Below, piece by piece: positions 12,011 through 23,827 of a stretch of 64,000 nt of DNA (positions are counted from its first letter, which is position 1; the number at the start of each line of letters is the position of its first letter). The position numbers and the translations under genes were made by a program. Under the pieces are notes generated by a model, which saw only the letters and a list, made by a program, of their open reading frames with translations, was not told the origin of the DNA and did not search any database. Source of the DNA: Rhodocollybia butyracea (taxonomy: Eukaryota > Basidiomycota > Agaricomycetes > Agaricales > Omphalotaceae). The DNA lies in NCBI GenBank assembly GCA_015501585.1, contig JADNRY010000158.1:83092-147091 (forward strand). The letters run 5' to 3'.

Positions 12011-12064
12011 GTTAGGGAAATCTTGAGAGGGGACAACATTGAGGCAATGGCGGTAGGCGAGGAT

Positions 12065-12093
12065 GATAGGCGCTCAATTTATGAGCGCCTATC
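12065..12093. repeat. GATAGGCGCTCA palindrome, copy 2
   Basis: GATAGGCGCTCA and TGAGCGCCTATC form a perfect 12-bp stem with loop ATTTA. It lies between family X (minus) and the transporter pseudogene (plus). Confidence 0.8.
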
Positions 12094-12235
12094 TCATCGA
12101 TCATCTCTCGAATTCGATACTCTGGTTTTCATGAACTTAAACAGCTGGTTTTTACAAACAACGATACGGTCACAACAGTCCGTACACCATCTCAAGTTAC
12201 TTCAAGCGTTGCTTTAAGCTTCAAGCCCAGTGAAA

Positions 12236-13418
12236 ACCCGGGCATCCAGGGTCAAGCCAAATCGAGCGAAATCGGTAAGGCATTGAGCGAAAATGAGCCA
12301 AATTGGATGGGACCTTTCTTATCCATTCAAACCGAGCTCAGGTCCTTCAAGGTCATTCGATGATACATATTTCGAAGCTGTTAACTGGTTGAACAGAGCC
12401 AAAACAGCTCTTTTCAAGCCAAACTCTCTTGGCTGTCGATGTCTCGATCCTCAAATTCTCGAACAAGAAGGTTATTTAATGAAAACTTATGTAAAACTAA
12501 TCGATACAAACTCAGCAACTTTGACGCCACGTCACTCGCCTCTTTCTTCCACTCCGCCACGTCGAATCTTGTTGAATCGTTATCCTTCTGCCTGGCTCTC
12601 TTTTCTATCTCAAAGCTCTTATATTTCTTCAGGTGGTTAGAAAGAAGAGAGAATTGAAAAGGAACTGGTAAGTTTCATGAAATATCATCTGATACGCTCT
12701 TTTAATGCTCTACTTCCAAGGCAAACAATGTTGCAAGCTGGCCCATCTGCTAATGCTCATCCAACCATCAACGAGGTGCAAATCGATGTCTCTTCTTCTT
12801 TTTGTCATCTTTCCTAATTGAAATCCTCATATTTCTTAGATTCGCAACGCATAATCGATAATTCTTCACTCGATAATTGGATCAGCTGATATGGACCAGG
12901 GAATGGATAGATTGGGAACGACCAGAACGCGATTATAAACTTCCATTACGACGTACATCTCGGTAAGTTGCTACACGTTGCAAGTCTGCTTCACACACTA
13001 ACTCCTTTCGTAGATGCTGCCAACCTCAATATCGCTTTCAAGTCGCTCAGAGTTATAGCATACGCGGCGATTTTGTCAGAAGGTACGTTAGTACTAGTGG
13101 TAGCCTGTAGCGTCTAGTATCTTTTATTGTAATTACAATAGCCCTGTATCGTACCAAAATATATGCACTTTTTAATTCATTAATTGAACCTATCTGAACG
13201 AGCAAAAACGAGCCAAAAGAGCCACCTAAATCGATGCTAAATGAGCGGCAGTCTGAGCCAAAGCGTTGGTGACTTTCTTGCTCGATTGGGCCCGATATCG
13301 GCCAAAATTAGTCCGGAATATCGAGCCAGGTTGAGCAAAACCGAGCAATATCGGGGAAATTGGCGGAGTTCGTTTCGCTCGATTTGGCTTGGCCTGGGAC
13401 GCCCCGATTTTCACTGGG
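12236..13418. mobile_element. MITE-like DNA transposon with terminal inverted repeats
   Basis: The left end CCCAGTGAAAA... and right end ...TTTTCACTGGG are inverted repeats that stay similar for about 50 bp, sharing AAGCCAAATCGAGCGAAA. Both ends are flanked by CTTCAAG (12229-12235 and 13419-13425), a 7-bp direct repeat that fits a target-site duplication. Related sequence without the insertion is seen near 50840-50930 on the other strand. The interior has no transposase frame, only short frames and many GAGC/GAGCCAAA words. The superfamily is uncertain; TSD length and a CAGTG-containing end are compatible with hAT. Confidence 0.7.
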
Positions 13419-13507
13419 CTTCAAGTGTGATCGATGTCGATGAGGTGTTGATGAGGTACGTGATCTATTTCCTTTTTCTTTCTGTTTTTGTCTCATTTCA
13501 TTGTGTA

Positions 13508-14835
13508 GACTCAGTGATATCTTTGTCGGAGACGACCCTCGGTATCAACATTCAACGGTGCCAACCTCGAAAGTCTTCTGTCAACGGAATCAACTGAACT
13601 ACGAATCAGCGGACCACGCAACTCTCTATAGGCAAAGTCTTTTGCCAGCGACTTAGCAATGGCTGGTCGTAGTATCAATGCCAAACGGGGTCAGGTACGT
13701 GGTCCTCAAATCCATTGAAGGTCCTGTGTCAATAACTGTACTCAGTGGGCCACACAACTCACTCGTCGTCTCTATCCTTTCTGCGCCACATTCTTCAGCA
13801 CTCTCTTCGTTTGTGACTCGGCTGATTGATATGGTCGTGGTCCGACTAGCAACGCCGGTAGACCGATATCAAGCATATCAGTCTCAGCTTTTTACCTCGG
13901 CATCCTTTCCATGTACATCTCGCAAAGTCTAAAGCTTTGGTTTGTGGAGGCCGGTTCTGTATCACCATCGGTCTCCTGTGTCGGCTTTTCCACCGAATAA
14001 CGCGAAACTGGCTCTCCATTGGTTTACAACTCGCTCCTTGTCTTTGCTTCCTGCTGAAGTCACCGCAATACATTATATATAAAAAACGGCCGAATAAGAC
14101 GCTTAGAGGTCCGCTCGGAAACTCAGAACTCTTTGAGGATAAAATAGCAGAGATCATGGCCAGCCATTCGACCTTCCTCTCCATTCTATCCGTGTCCCAA
14201 GAACGTGTCTATCATCGATGTCTCACATTTCAACATCTCTACCCCATTTTCCTTCTGGACACTGGAGCATTTCCAGCAAAGGTTCTTCTCTCTATGGCTT
14301 CTTTGAAATCATCGTTTGCCGGATGATCGTTGGTGCTGTCGGTAATACCGTTGCATTTATTTAACAGTATCTCCCATCTCTTACTTTTTTTGTTCATATT
14401 TACTTAGTTGGTATACTTAGAACTTTGTACCGTCAAGAACATCAAGAACATCAACAGTATCCCTGCCGTCAACGCGTTAACGTTCAGCGGTGGCGTGCCT
14501 TCGTCACCATATACGTTCCCTGCTCCGCCTCGCCTGGGCTATCACCGGTGAAATCTTCTGATCCTGCAGCGTCGCACTGGCTGTGGAAGGGCTGTGGAAG
14601 ACAATCGCCTCTGATTACCCCGCCTGTGGTTGCCAACGAGGGCAACCTCGACTTGAATATCTTCTGCTCCTTCTGCGGGTACTGCTTCATCTACACCTAC
14701 TTCTTCCCGAGACAATCTTAGTCTCGAACAGTCGATGTACATGGAGACGAGCGATGGGTGGGCACCGTGCGCAGGAGGTTGGGATAATAGGGAAGAAGGT
14801 CACGAGGATACGTCCCGTAATGATAGTGAGAAGAC
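13508..14835 (+). pseudogene. MFS sugar transporter pseudogene 1
   Basis: This matches the intact transporter from the start of exon 2 to the C-terminal tail, but with many frame changes and missing pieces. The N-terminal part is present twice (about 13510-13670 and 13690-13960). Recognisable parts include LSGPHNSLVVSILSA, CITIGLL, a relic of PESPRY (LLKSPQYIIYKK), the second intron region near 14365-14420, and a tail with a TSDGWAP-like stretch. No functional protein is possible. Confidence 0.85.
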
Positions 14836-15560
14836 AACATGGTTTTTTCCTTTTTTCTTCTTGTTTTTGTTTGTTTTTTCCCATTTCGGTTTATTTGTAG
14901 CATTCGTGGACGGGGTATCTGTACACCACTGTACTTGGTGCTCATGACATTTAATGCCAGTGAATTAATGCAACTTTTGTTCTCTGACGGCATTTCGATT
15001 TAGGAGATTCGCCGTGTAAGTTATTTCCCCTACGCACCTTTGTCTTTACTAGATTGGCAGTCTATTTCGCCAGCACTAATTCTCTAGCGCTCCGTCGAGT
15101 ACAAGCGCCGCAAACCACTGCTCTTCACAATTTCACGCATGCCAGTATGTATGTTGTGCTAATCTCCAACTCTGAATACTTGGGCATACAGCTTGACTGA
15201 AGCCTTGGCTCCAAAGATTTTCCATGGGGATTTTATATTACCGCCAAATTACCGCTCTTCTACTCTTCTTATTTTCAGTCTGGTTTATCAGTGTTTCGTG
15301 CCTTAGTCCTTCTAGGATACAGATGAATAAACTTGTAAACTGACAGCTCATTGATATCATCACGGCTTCCAATCTCTTCCATCTGGTTACCGTCACACTG
15401 CCTCGTTTGAACAGGAGAACACGATGTAATCTCTTGGCTTATATGCTTGTACTGCGCTGGTTCTTCCGGCTGAGGCAACTTCCGCATTATCCGTCTCACT
15501 TGTGAGAAGTGATTCATATCAAATAATCGTGTATGCTTTATACAGCGAGTCGCGACCAGA
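14836..15560 (+). repeat. Transporter 3' flank copy behind pseudogene 1
   Basis: Similar to 3310-4110 behind the intact gene: shared words include AATGCCAGTGAATT-like, GTAAGTTATTTC, CATACAGCTTGA and CTTGGCTCCA. It shows that gene and flank were duplicated as one unit. No gene is seen. Confidence 0.6.
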
Positions 15561-16123
15561 CACCAAAAGAAAAGAATGAAGAAAAGAATGTAACTAGCGT
15601 GATGTAAACCAACAGAACTTTCACGGTTCGTTATCAATCTCGAAATCGTAAGTATGTTCCCAGGTCCTGGGCTCAAGTTATTCTCCAGGCCTCTATACCA
15701 GTGAAGACTTGGAAAGTAGCGAGTATTAGAAAGCAAGAACGTTGTGGGCTTATATGTCTTGGTCAGACAAGTTGAAAGTGATGGAAATAAGAATTTGCAT
15801 ACCCTTCGACGCTGGCGATTGGAGAGCTAATAAGCAGCGCCTTGTAATTGTCGGAAAATTGGCCCCGAGTCCCAACTTAAGGTATATCGATTGTCACCTG
15901 AGCCACTACCCAATATAGAATTTAGAGTTACATCTTTGTTCCTCGTTACACGGATTATACGTATACACGTGTAGACCTTATATGAACTGCCTTTCCGAAG
16001 AAGTTTCATTTGTTCCCTTACTACGTACCAGCACATCGTTTGAAGTTCACACGTAGGTTTCAAGCCTCGTTTCCTTGCAGTCTTATACTAATCATCATTA
16101 ACAGAGAGAGATTTAAGAAAAAT
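15561..16123. other. Intergenic region upstream of the NACHT gene
   Basis: No gene or repeat recognised. A minus-strand open frame covering 15275-15736 is probably fortuitous because it overlaps the duplicated flank. Confidence 0.4.
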
Positions 16124-19100
16124 ATGACCGGAGTAGTAGATACCCCTGGCAGGCGAGATGATTTTTCACACTATCGGAAATTCAGCTTACACTCTGGTAG
16201 TATGTTTGCTAACACTTCCAATTTTACGTTGGTAAATCCGCAATTGCAACCAGCAAGCATCATCGACAACTGGGTTAACAATTATCATTCCTGGAGTGAG
16301 TACCTCTTGATTGCTCTCACCAGTTCTTCAATTAACAATTGAAATGAAGATACCAATAATGTGGTTGCTATTCGGAATTGGTTGAAGGCGCCGGATCCCT
16401 CTACCAACTTTGTGGCTGCATATGATAAGAAAACCGCTGGAACTGGGGAATGGATACTTTCTCATTCAGAATACATTAAGTGGCGTGAGGGTGAACCTGG
16501 GACTCTATGGATACAGGGCAAAGGTAAAATTCCTTCATACAGAAGGTCGAGTCTAACAAAGATCTTTCTTGTAGTGGGGTCAGGGAAAACCATCCTCTCG
16601 TAAGCATGAATGGGTTTTCATTGCCTTGATATCTAATATGCATCATTAGCACAACTATCATCAAAAATTTGCAAGAGAATTCTGCAGTAGGATGCTACTA
16701 TTACTATTTTGACAACCGTGACAACTCAAAGACAAAGACAACTGGCCACGGGCTTCTTCAAGCACTGTTGTTGCAGATGGCTATAAGGTCTGAGGGTGTC
16801 CATCCTACTCTACAGTCACTTTATAAAAGGTGCCACCAAGGAGTTATGCAGTCTACTACGGAGGATTTGAGTTCAACTCTAGCAGGAGTTGTTAAAGACT
16901 TGAGTCCTGCTTTCCTGGTATTGGATGCCATGGATGAGTGCACTGAAGCAATTGATGTGTTTAAACATCTTGCTCAGTTTAAGAACAACCTCTATATAGT
17001 AGTGACCAGTCAACATTTGGCTGAGGCTGGTTATGATGTGACAGGGAAGATCCATCTTAATGATGCAGAAAATGCATTTAAGCAGGATGTTCACAAATAC
17101 CTCGAGGATAAACTTGCGCATCACAAATTGAAACAAGAACTATTTACTGAAATAGTAAATCATTTGATTGAAGAATCTGAAGGCCAGTAAGTATTGCAAA
17201 TAATTGGATTAACTTCAAGCAATTGACATTACCTCAACAAAGGTTTCGTTGGGTGGACTGCCAAGTAACTGTACTACAGCGATGTAAGACACCAAAGGCC
17301 ATAAAAGAGGTGCTGAAAGGGTTACCCAAGACCCTTGAAGAGACATACACTGTGGCTATTCAAAGAATCACGGGAAGTGAACATGCCAATGAGGCAGGTC
17401 AGCTTCTCAGATGGTTGACTTATGCATTTGAACCACTTTCAATTGCACAGGCCACAGAAATCCTTGCGGTAGACTTGGATGAGCAAATATTTGATCCTGA
17501 GGCACGGCCATTGGAGCTTGAAACTGGAGTATATGATATCCTGGATTCCACAATGATTGTTGTTGATGTAAACAACATTGTTCAACTTGCACACAATTCT
17601 GTGAAAGAGTTTTTAATGGCTGGCCAGAGTCAAGAACATTTAGTTGGACTGATTGAAATCAATGAGCAATTGGCCCATTCAAGTATATGTCAAACATGCC
17701 TTATCTATTTACTTGGGTTCAATTCAGAGCAAACATATGAATTTGAAGAGGACTATCCATTGTCCATTTATGCAGCAAAGTATTGGCCATCTCATATGAG
17801 GAGGCTAAGTGAGAAGGTACTGAAGCACGGAGCAGCTCAAGACCTGGCAGGAAGATTAGTAAAGCACAGCAGCGAAACTTCATATATAAATTGGATCAGA
17901 ATTCATGGGCCAGAAAGAGATTGCAATGCGCAATGTAATCCCAATTTGGATTCAGATGAAATTCAGGGTCCATTGTATCACATGGCCTATGAGGGATTGA
18001 CATCAATTGTTGAGCATGTGCTGTCACAAGAAACAACTGATGTCAATGTCCAAGGTGGAAAATATGGAAATGCTCTCCAGACAGCTGCTGCTAAGGGCAA
18101 CAAGCACACTGTCCAGCTTCTGCTAGAGCACAAAGCAGATGTCAATGCCCAGGGTGGGTGGTATGATAATGCACTGCAGGCAGCAGCTGCTGAAGGCAAC
18201 AAGGATATTGTCCAGCTTCTGTTAGAGCACAAAGCAGATGTCAATGTCCAAGGTGGAGAGTATGGAAATGCTCTCCAGGCAGCTGCTGCTCAAGGCAACA
18301 AAGATATTGTCCAGGTTCTGTTAGAGCACAAAGCAGATATCAATGCCCAAGGTGGGAAGTATGGAAATGCACTGCAGGCAGCAGCTGCTGAAGGCAACAA
18401 GGATATTGTCCAGCTTTTGTTAGAGCACAAAGCAGATACCAATGCCCAAGGTGGACGCTATGGAAATGCACTCCAGGCGGCTGCTGCTAAAGGGGACAAG
18501 GATATTGTTCAGCTTTTGTTAGAGCACAAAGCAGATGTCAATGCCCAAGGTGGAGTATATGGAAATGCACTCCAGGCAGCCGCTGCTCATGGCAACAAGG
18601 ATATTGTCCTGCTGCTGCTAGAGCACAAAGGAGAGGTCAATGCCCAGGGTGGAAGGTTTGGAAGTTCTCTTCAGGCAGCTGCTGCTGAAGGCAACAAGGA
18701 TATTATCCAGCTTCTGATACAGCACAAGGCAGATGTAAATGCCCAAAATGGAAAATATGGAAACAGAAGGTATGGAAATGCACTACAGGCAGCTGCTGCT
18801 AACGACAACAAGGACATTGTTCAGCTTTTGTTAGAGCACAAAGCAGATGTAAATGCACAAGGGGGATGGTATGATAATCCACTCTATGCAGCTGCTGCTG
18901 AGGGCAGGATGGATATTGTGCACCTTCTGTTAGAGCACAAAGCAGAGGTCAATGCCCAGGGTGGGGAGTATGGAAATGCACTCCAGGCAGCTGCTGCTCA
19001 TGGCAAGAAGGATCTTGTCCAGCTTCTGTTAGAGCACAAAGCAGAGGTCAATGCCCAAGGTGGAGTATATGGAAATGCACTCCAGGCATCTAGTGCTAAA

Positions 19101-20738
19101 GGCAACAAGGATCTGGTCCAGCTTCTGCTTGAGCACAAAGCAGATGCCAATGCTCAAGGCGGAAGGTATGCAAATGCACTCCAGGCTGCTGCTGCTGAAT
19201 GCAAGACAGATATTGTCGAGCTTCTGTTAAAGTACAAAGCAGATGTCACTGCCCAAGGTGGGGAGTATGGAAATGCACTGCAGGCGGCTGCTGCTCATGG
19301 CAAGAAGGACATTGTTCAGCTTTTGTTAGATCACAAAGCAGATGTCAATGCCCAAGGTGGGGAGTATGGAAATGCACTTCAGGCAGCTGCTATTAAAGGC
19401 AAGAAGGACATTGTCCAGCTTCTGTTAGAGCACAAAGCAGATGTCAATGCCCATGGTGGATTGTGTGGAAATGCACTCCAGGCAGCTGCTGCTCGAGGTA
19501 GGAAGGATATTATCCATCTTCTGTTGGAGCACAAAGCAGATGTCAATGCTCAAGGTGGATTGTATGGAAGTTCACTTCATGCAGCTGCTGCTCAAGGCAA
19601 GATGGATATTGTCCAGCTTCTGTTAGAGCACAAAGCAGATGTCAATGCCCAAAATGGCGACTGGGGAACCGCACTCCTGGAAGCTGTTGGTCAGGGCAAC
19701 AAGGACATTGTTCAGATTCTGTTAGAGAACAAAGCTGATGTAAATGCTCAAGGTGGATTGTATGAAAATGCACTTCAGGCAGCTGCTGCTGACTGCAACA
19801 AGGCTATGGTCCAGCTTCTGTTAGAGCACAAAGCAGATGTCAATGCTCAGGGTGGACAGCATGGAAATGCACTCCAGGCAGCTGTTGCTGAAGGCACCAG
19901 GGAGCTTGTACAGCTTCTGTTGGAGCACAAAGCAGATGTCAATGCCCAAGGTGGGGAGTATGGAAATGCACTGCAGGCTGCTGCTGCTTATGGCAAGAAG
20001 GACATTGTTCAGCTTTTGCTAGAGCACAAAGCAGATGTCCATTCTCAAAGTGGAACAGATGGGAATGCACTTGAGATTGCTGCTGCCAATGGTTGGAAGG
20101 CCATTGTCAAGCTTCTGTTAGAGTACAAAGCAGATGTCAATGCCCAAGGTGGGAAGTATGGAAATGCACTGCAGGCGGCTGTTGCTCATGGCAAGAAGGA
20201 CATTGTTCAGCTTTTGCTAAAGCACAAAGCAGAGGTCAATGCTCAAGGTGGATTGCATGGAAATGCACTGCAGGCAGCTGCTGTTCAAGCCAACAAGGAT
20301 CTTGTGCAGCTTCTGTTAGGGCACAAAGCAGATGTCAATGCCCAAGGTGGGGAGTATGGAAATGCACTCCAGGCAGCTGCTGCTCATGGCAACAAGGACC
20401 TTGTCAACTTTCTGCTAGAACACAAAGCAGATGTCAATGTCCAGGGTGGAAAATATGGAAATGCACTTCAGGCAGCTGCTGCTCAAGGCAAGAAGGACAT
20501 TGTTCATCTTTTGTTAGAGTCCAAAGCCAATGTCAATGCCAAAGGAGGTGGGGAGTATGGAAATGCACTCCAGGCAGCTGCTGCTGATGGCAACAAAGAT
20601 GGGGTCCAGCTTCTCTTAAAGCACAAAGCAGCTGTCAATGATCCAGGTGGACAGCAGGGAAATCCACTCCAGGCGGCTGCTGCTCAAGGAGATATTGCTG
20701 GTGGGAATGCCTATTTCTTTGAATCTGAGCTGACTTAG
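16124..20738 (+). CDS. NACHT/ankyrin-repeat NLR-like protein, five exons
   Basis: Fungal NLR-type P-loop NTPase with an ankyrin sensor domain; relatives act in allorecognition or immunity-like signalling, and a role here is inferred. Exons are 16124-16295, 16350-16523, 16575-16599, 16650-17186 and 17243-20738, totalling 1467 residues in one frame. Walker A is GKVGSGKT at residues 114-121, split across exons 2 and 3. Walker B is FLVLDAMDE at 212-220. A winged-helix-like part follows (FRWVDCQVTVLQRC, LPKTLEETY). From residue 574 about 26 full ankyrin repeats of 33 residues run almost to the C-terminus, plus one degenerate repeat. The upstream part up to residue 100 matches no effector domain I know. 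The acceptor of intron 1 is weak and the ATG could lie elsewhere in the first exon. Codon use is less C-rich than in the transporter. Confidence 0.88.
18054..20700 (+). repeat. 99-bp coding tandem repeat (ankyrin units)
   Basis: About 26 units of 99 bp, each coding for a version of GG.YGNALQAAAAxGNKDIVQ followed by LLLEHKADVNAQ. Two units carry small in-frame insertions (near 18745 and 20540). The units differ mainly at positions that are variable in ankyrin repeats (Y/W/R/E/K after GG; E/H/K/Q after AAA). The uniformity suggests recent unit turnover. Confidence 0.9.
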
Positions 20739-21600
20739 TGCCACTGTTTACTCTTCTATTTCTTTATTATTTATGTGTTCCTTTTTGATTATCTGAGTAC
20801 CTCAGATTATTTCGCAACTTTGTGCTCTTATTTAGATGTGAAACATCTTGTCCTTACGGTCCTCCATTGTTTGTATTTGCACACTTCTCAGGGTAGCTTA
20901 TCTTTATTTATTATTCTGTGTAAACTTGGGCACAAGTCTGGTTCTTGTACATGTACCTAGGTGAAAGAAATAAATGTTGCTGTAAAGAAACATTCAGATG
21001 CAAGCTATGCTCATCCTTCAAATGTGGGGACAATAGCACCCCAGAGGGTAGAGATGGGTAAAGCCCTGAGCTAACAACCCAATGGGGTCTGATTCCATAA
21101 AACTAGGAACTGATATACCATACCATTGTATAGCATCAGCAAAACATGGGTGCACGGGAAGCCACTTTCCGGCACTGTATGGCGCTGGGGGCACTGGGAG
21201 CCGCTGGAAACGGCTGTAGAGTGCCTGACAACGGCGCCAGCTCACCCACGTACTGCTGATGTACCACAATACATAAGGAAGTATTACCAGCCTCTATTGA
21301 TAAATTTTGAAATCCAATGAGTAAATGATATGACCTGTCAAAAAATATATGTGTGCAAAATTGTGTTTTCACACCTGATGCATTTCAGTACAAATACCAC
21401 CTGTCATGCCCCATGTTATTACTCGATCAATAGTCTCGTCCAAACCTTCACAGTACGTAACTCAGCAGTAAAAATGATAAGAGAAATTAATGAGATTATA
21501 GAGCAAGCCTTTCCGTTTGTTGAAACCGCTAGGCAAAAAATATATACTCAAACAACTAGGCTCAAGTAAAGTTAGTAACTAGTTTGTAATACGAAACTCA
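20739..21600. other. Downstream region of the NACHT gene
   Basis: Contains the presumed 3' untranslated region with AT-rich sequence and an AATAAA-like word near 20970. No gene or repeat is recognised otherwise. Confidence 0.4.
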
Positions 21601-21606
21601 CAGAAG

Positions 21607-21964
21607 TTATTATTTGGAGATAGCTCGACAAATAATAATATGATTACCCTCGGAGATAGCTCAACAAGCAGTAATATGAATCAGAACTAGTACTCGGAGA
21701 TGGCTCAACAAGTAGTAGTGAGTGTGGTGTCTAGTACTCAGAGATAGCTCAACAAGTAATAGTGAGTGTGATGTCTAATACTTGGAGATAGCTCAACAAG
21801 TAATAGGAAGTTGCAACTCGGAGATAGCTCAACAAGTGGCAATTAAAGAAGTATTCACTAGGAGATAGCTCAACAGGTGAATGTTAGTGGATACAACTTG
21901 GAGTTAGCTCAACAAGATGTATAAATGTGTATTGTAGCTTGGAGATAGCTCAACAAGATACAAT
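21607..21964. repeat. Array of nine hairpins with a constant GGAGATAGCTCAACA core
   Basis: The core (TT)GGAGATAGCTCAACAAG recurs nine times at irregular spacing of about 35-45 bp. The bases on each side differ from unit to unit but are complementary within each unit. Unit 1: TTATTATTT/AAATAATAA (9 bp). Unit 6: TTGCAACT/AGTGGCAA (1 mismatch). Unit 9: ATTGTAGCTT/AAGATACAAT (1 mismatch). Within the core GAG-ATAG-CTC can also pair. Each unit can thus fold as a long hairpin. No coding potential. Confidence 0.85.
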
Positions 21965-22107
21965 GAGTTGGTCTGGTGATTCACACAAGTGATAACAGCA
22001 AACAAGTGGGGGTTTGGATTTAAGAAAAATAATACATCTAACGTATATTGGTAAATCTAGACTACTTATATACTGTGCAATGTGTACTAGTTAGGAAATG
22101 CTGCGGA

Positions 22108-22420
22108 ATGACTAGATTTGAGTCATAACTGCGGAAATACTGCGGATGAGTCAGTCTGACTATGTAATGCTGTGCAATGACTAATATTGAGTCATGTATG
22201 CGGAACCGTAGTTGACTCAGATATCTGGCTGTGCAATGACTGATATTGAGTCATTGATGTAAAGAGGCTATGCAATGATGTCATAGCTGTGGAGCAGTGA
22301 TGTGATATCATAACTGCGGAGCAATGGAATGACATCATGATTGTGGAGTAGCAAGATGACATCATAGTTGTGGAGCTAGAATGATGTCATGACTGTGCAG
22401 ACTGTGCAGTGACTGTTAAA
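22108..22420. repeat. Second hairpin array (ATGACT...AGTCAT type)
   Basis: Units combine a word like CTGYGGA or CTGTGCA with a short hairpin: ATGACT/AGTCAT at 22108-22126 and 22177-22195, CAATGACT/AGTCATTG at 22234-22256, AGTCA/TGACT at 22149-22161, GCTATG/CATAGC at 22267-22287. Later units have ATGACATCAT or ATGATGTCAT. No coding potential. Confidence 0.7.
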
Positions 22421-23379
22421 GATCATTCTGGTGTTCTGGAAGAATGTGTGCAGCATTAACCCAAATGGTGTTGAATAACTAATGAATGTAAAATGTTAAG
22501 TAGAAGTATTAATGATAGTGTTCATAGTTGGTTACAGAAGAAAAAAGATTGGGTGTATAGGATTTAGATCCGGGTCATAACACCCCAGGCATACAGTGCA
22601 ACCAGGCACCTCAATAACTGTAAAACGTGACAAATTTTGGAAAGTTTTCTCAGCTCATAAATCTTGGCTATTTTTCTTTAAAATAGGTGCAATCAACTTG
22701 TTTTAGATTGGTCTAGATGGGTTGTAAGTTGCTAAGCCTGAACTTGAATTCTGGGTTTTGGTCGACCTTGAAAATGAACCATGCTTAGTCATACCCTAAT
22801 TAGAAAGGTACTTGCCTTATATGGCGATATAGGCGCCCATAAGCGCTCATACACTGCTATCTATGGCATGCATTTTCTCTACATCAAGACTTTTCCTTTC
22901 TTTTGTGCCCTTTAGCTAACCTCATTCACTTATTCTAGATAGAGTATCACTAGTAGCAATGATCCATGCACCGGTGTATCTGAGAACAAAGTGAATAAAA
23001 TGTTTTAAGTCATTAGCTAACTATTTGAACTGTCTTTGAGAGCAAAAAGTTTGGATTTTTTGGCGGGCCAAGAATGAACACCATGGGAACATTTATTTAA
23101 ATGTGGAACCTATTTTTTGTTCAACGTAAAATGCATTCTTTTAGCAGGTTTGCTACCAAAACTATTTTTATTTTTAATTTAGCTAATTTATTTCACTCAA
23201 AATTGACCTGTTGGGGAAGTGCCTAGTTGCACTATATACAGACTGCTGACGTTTCCTGCTCCCGCTGAATTTCCGGTTCCGATACACTTCTGCTTTGCTT
23301 CTGTCTTACTTTTTCCTTGACTGTACACTTGCTATGAACCTGCCAATCCACATCAGGAAATGTCTTATTTACTCAACTC
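22421..23379. other. Intergenic AT-rich interval
   Basis: No gene or transposon recognised. A word similar to the GCGCTCAT palindrome (GGCGCCCATAAGCGCTCAT) lies near 22834, but it does not form a clean stem. Confidence 0.4.
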
Positions 23380-23516
23380 AACCTGAGCTGACTTGTGTAT
23401 ATATTCCAACCTCAGGTTAACTCAAGCTGACTTGGGTAGATGGCTTCAACTTAGGCCAATCAGGTCACTCAAGTTAACCTGAATGAACTTGAGAATTTTA
23501 ATTCAAACCCCAGGTT
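23380..23516. repeat. Short CAAGTTAACCTC-type degenerate repeats
   Basis: Loose tandem words such as CTCAACCTGAGCTGACTTG and CTCAAGTTAACCTGA. The same kind of repeat occurs at 52310-52460 and 55150-55450. Non-coding. Confidence 0.5.
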
Positions 23517-23820
23517 TGTTGTAGTAATTTCTTATAGCGCTGTAAAGTAAATGTACGGCCTCAGCGCAAATACTAGTCGGAGTAAACACCTCATATACCT
23601 GTAAAGTAAATGTACGGACTAGTACAGGATAAGTAAGTAAACTAATATACAAAGAGAATAAAAGAACGGCTAACCTCAGCGCAAATACTAGTTGGAGTAA
23701 ACGTCTGAGGTAGCTTACATATGTGAGTAGCTACAAGTACAAGTAAGTTAGATAATAGCCAAAATGAAAATCAAATACTACAGGCTATCTTACATGGAAC
23801 ATGTTTGTACTTACTCAACA
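23517..23820 (-). repeat. Copia-type LTR (3' LTR of the split Copia element)
   Basis: Read on the minus strand the element's coding end is followed by a purine tract (GAAGGGGAG) and then TGTTGAGTAA. The other end is TTACTACAACA, so the 304-bp LTR has TG...CA ends with related inverted termini. Inside it, a segment with TGTAAAGTAAATGTACGG and CAGCGCAAATACTAGT is partly duplicated. No matching 5' LTR is visible near 49.1 kb. Confidence 0.7.
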
Positions 23821-23827
23821 CTCCCCT

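Noticed and set aside
15275..15736. 153-codon minus-strand frame as a gene
   Set aside because: It overlaps the duplicated transporter 3' flank, and the equivalent stretch near 4020-4110 is not open.
21607..21964. CRISPR-like array
   Set aside because: The repeats are short, the spacing varies, the flanks are self-complementary rather than unique spacers, and all genes around are eukaryotic. It is reported as a hairpin array.
21616..21964. tRNA-like A box (TAGCTCAACAAG) suggesting tRNA genes
   Set aside because: No B box, no acceptor stem or cloverleaf can be formed, and the stems lie at the wrong distance.
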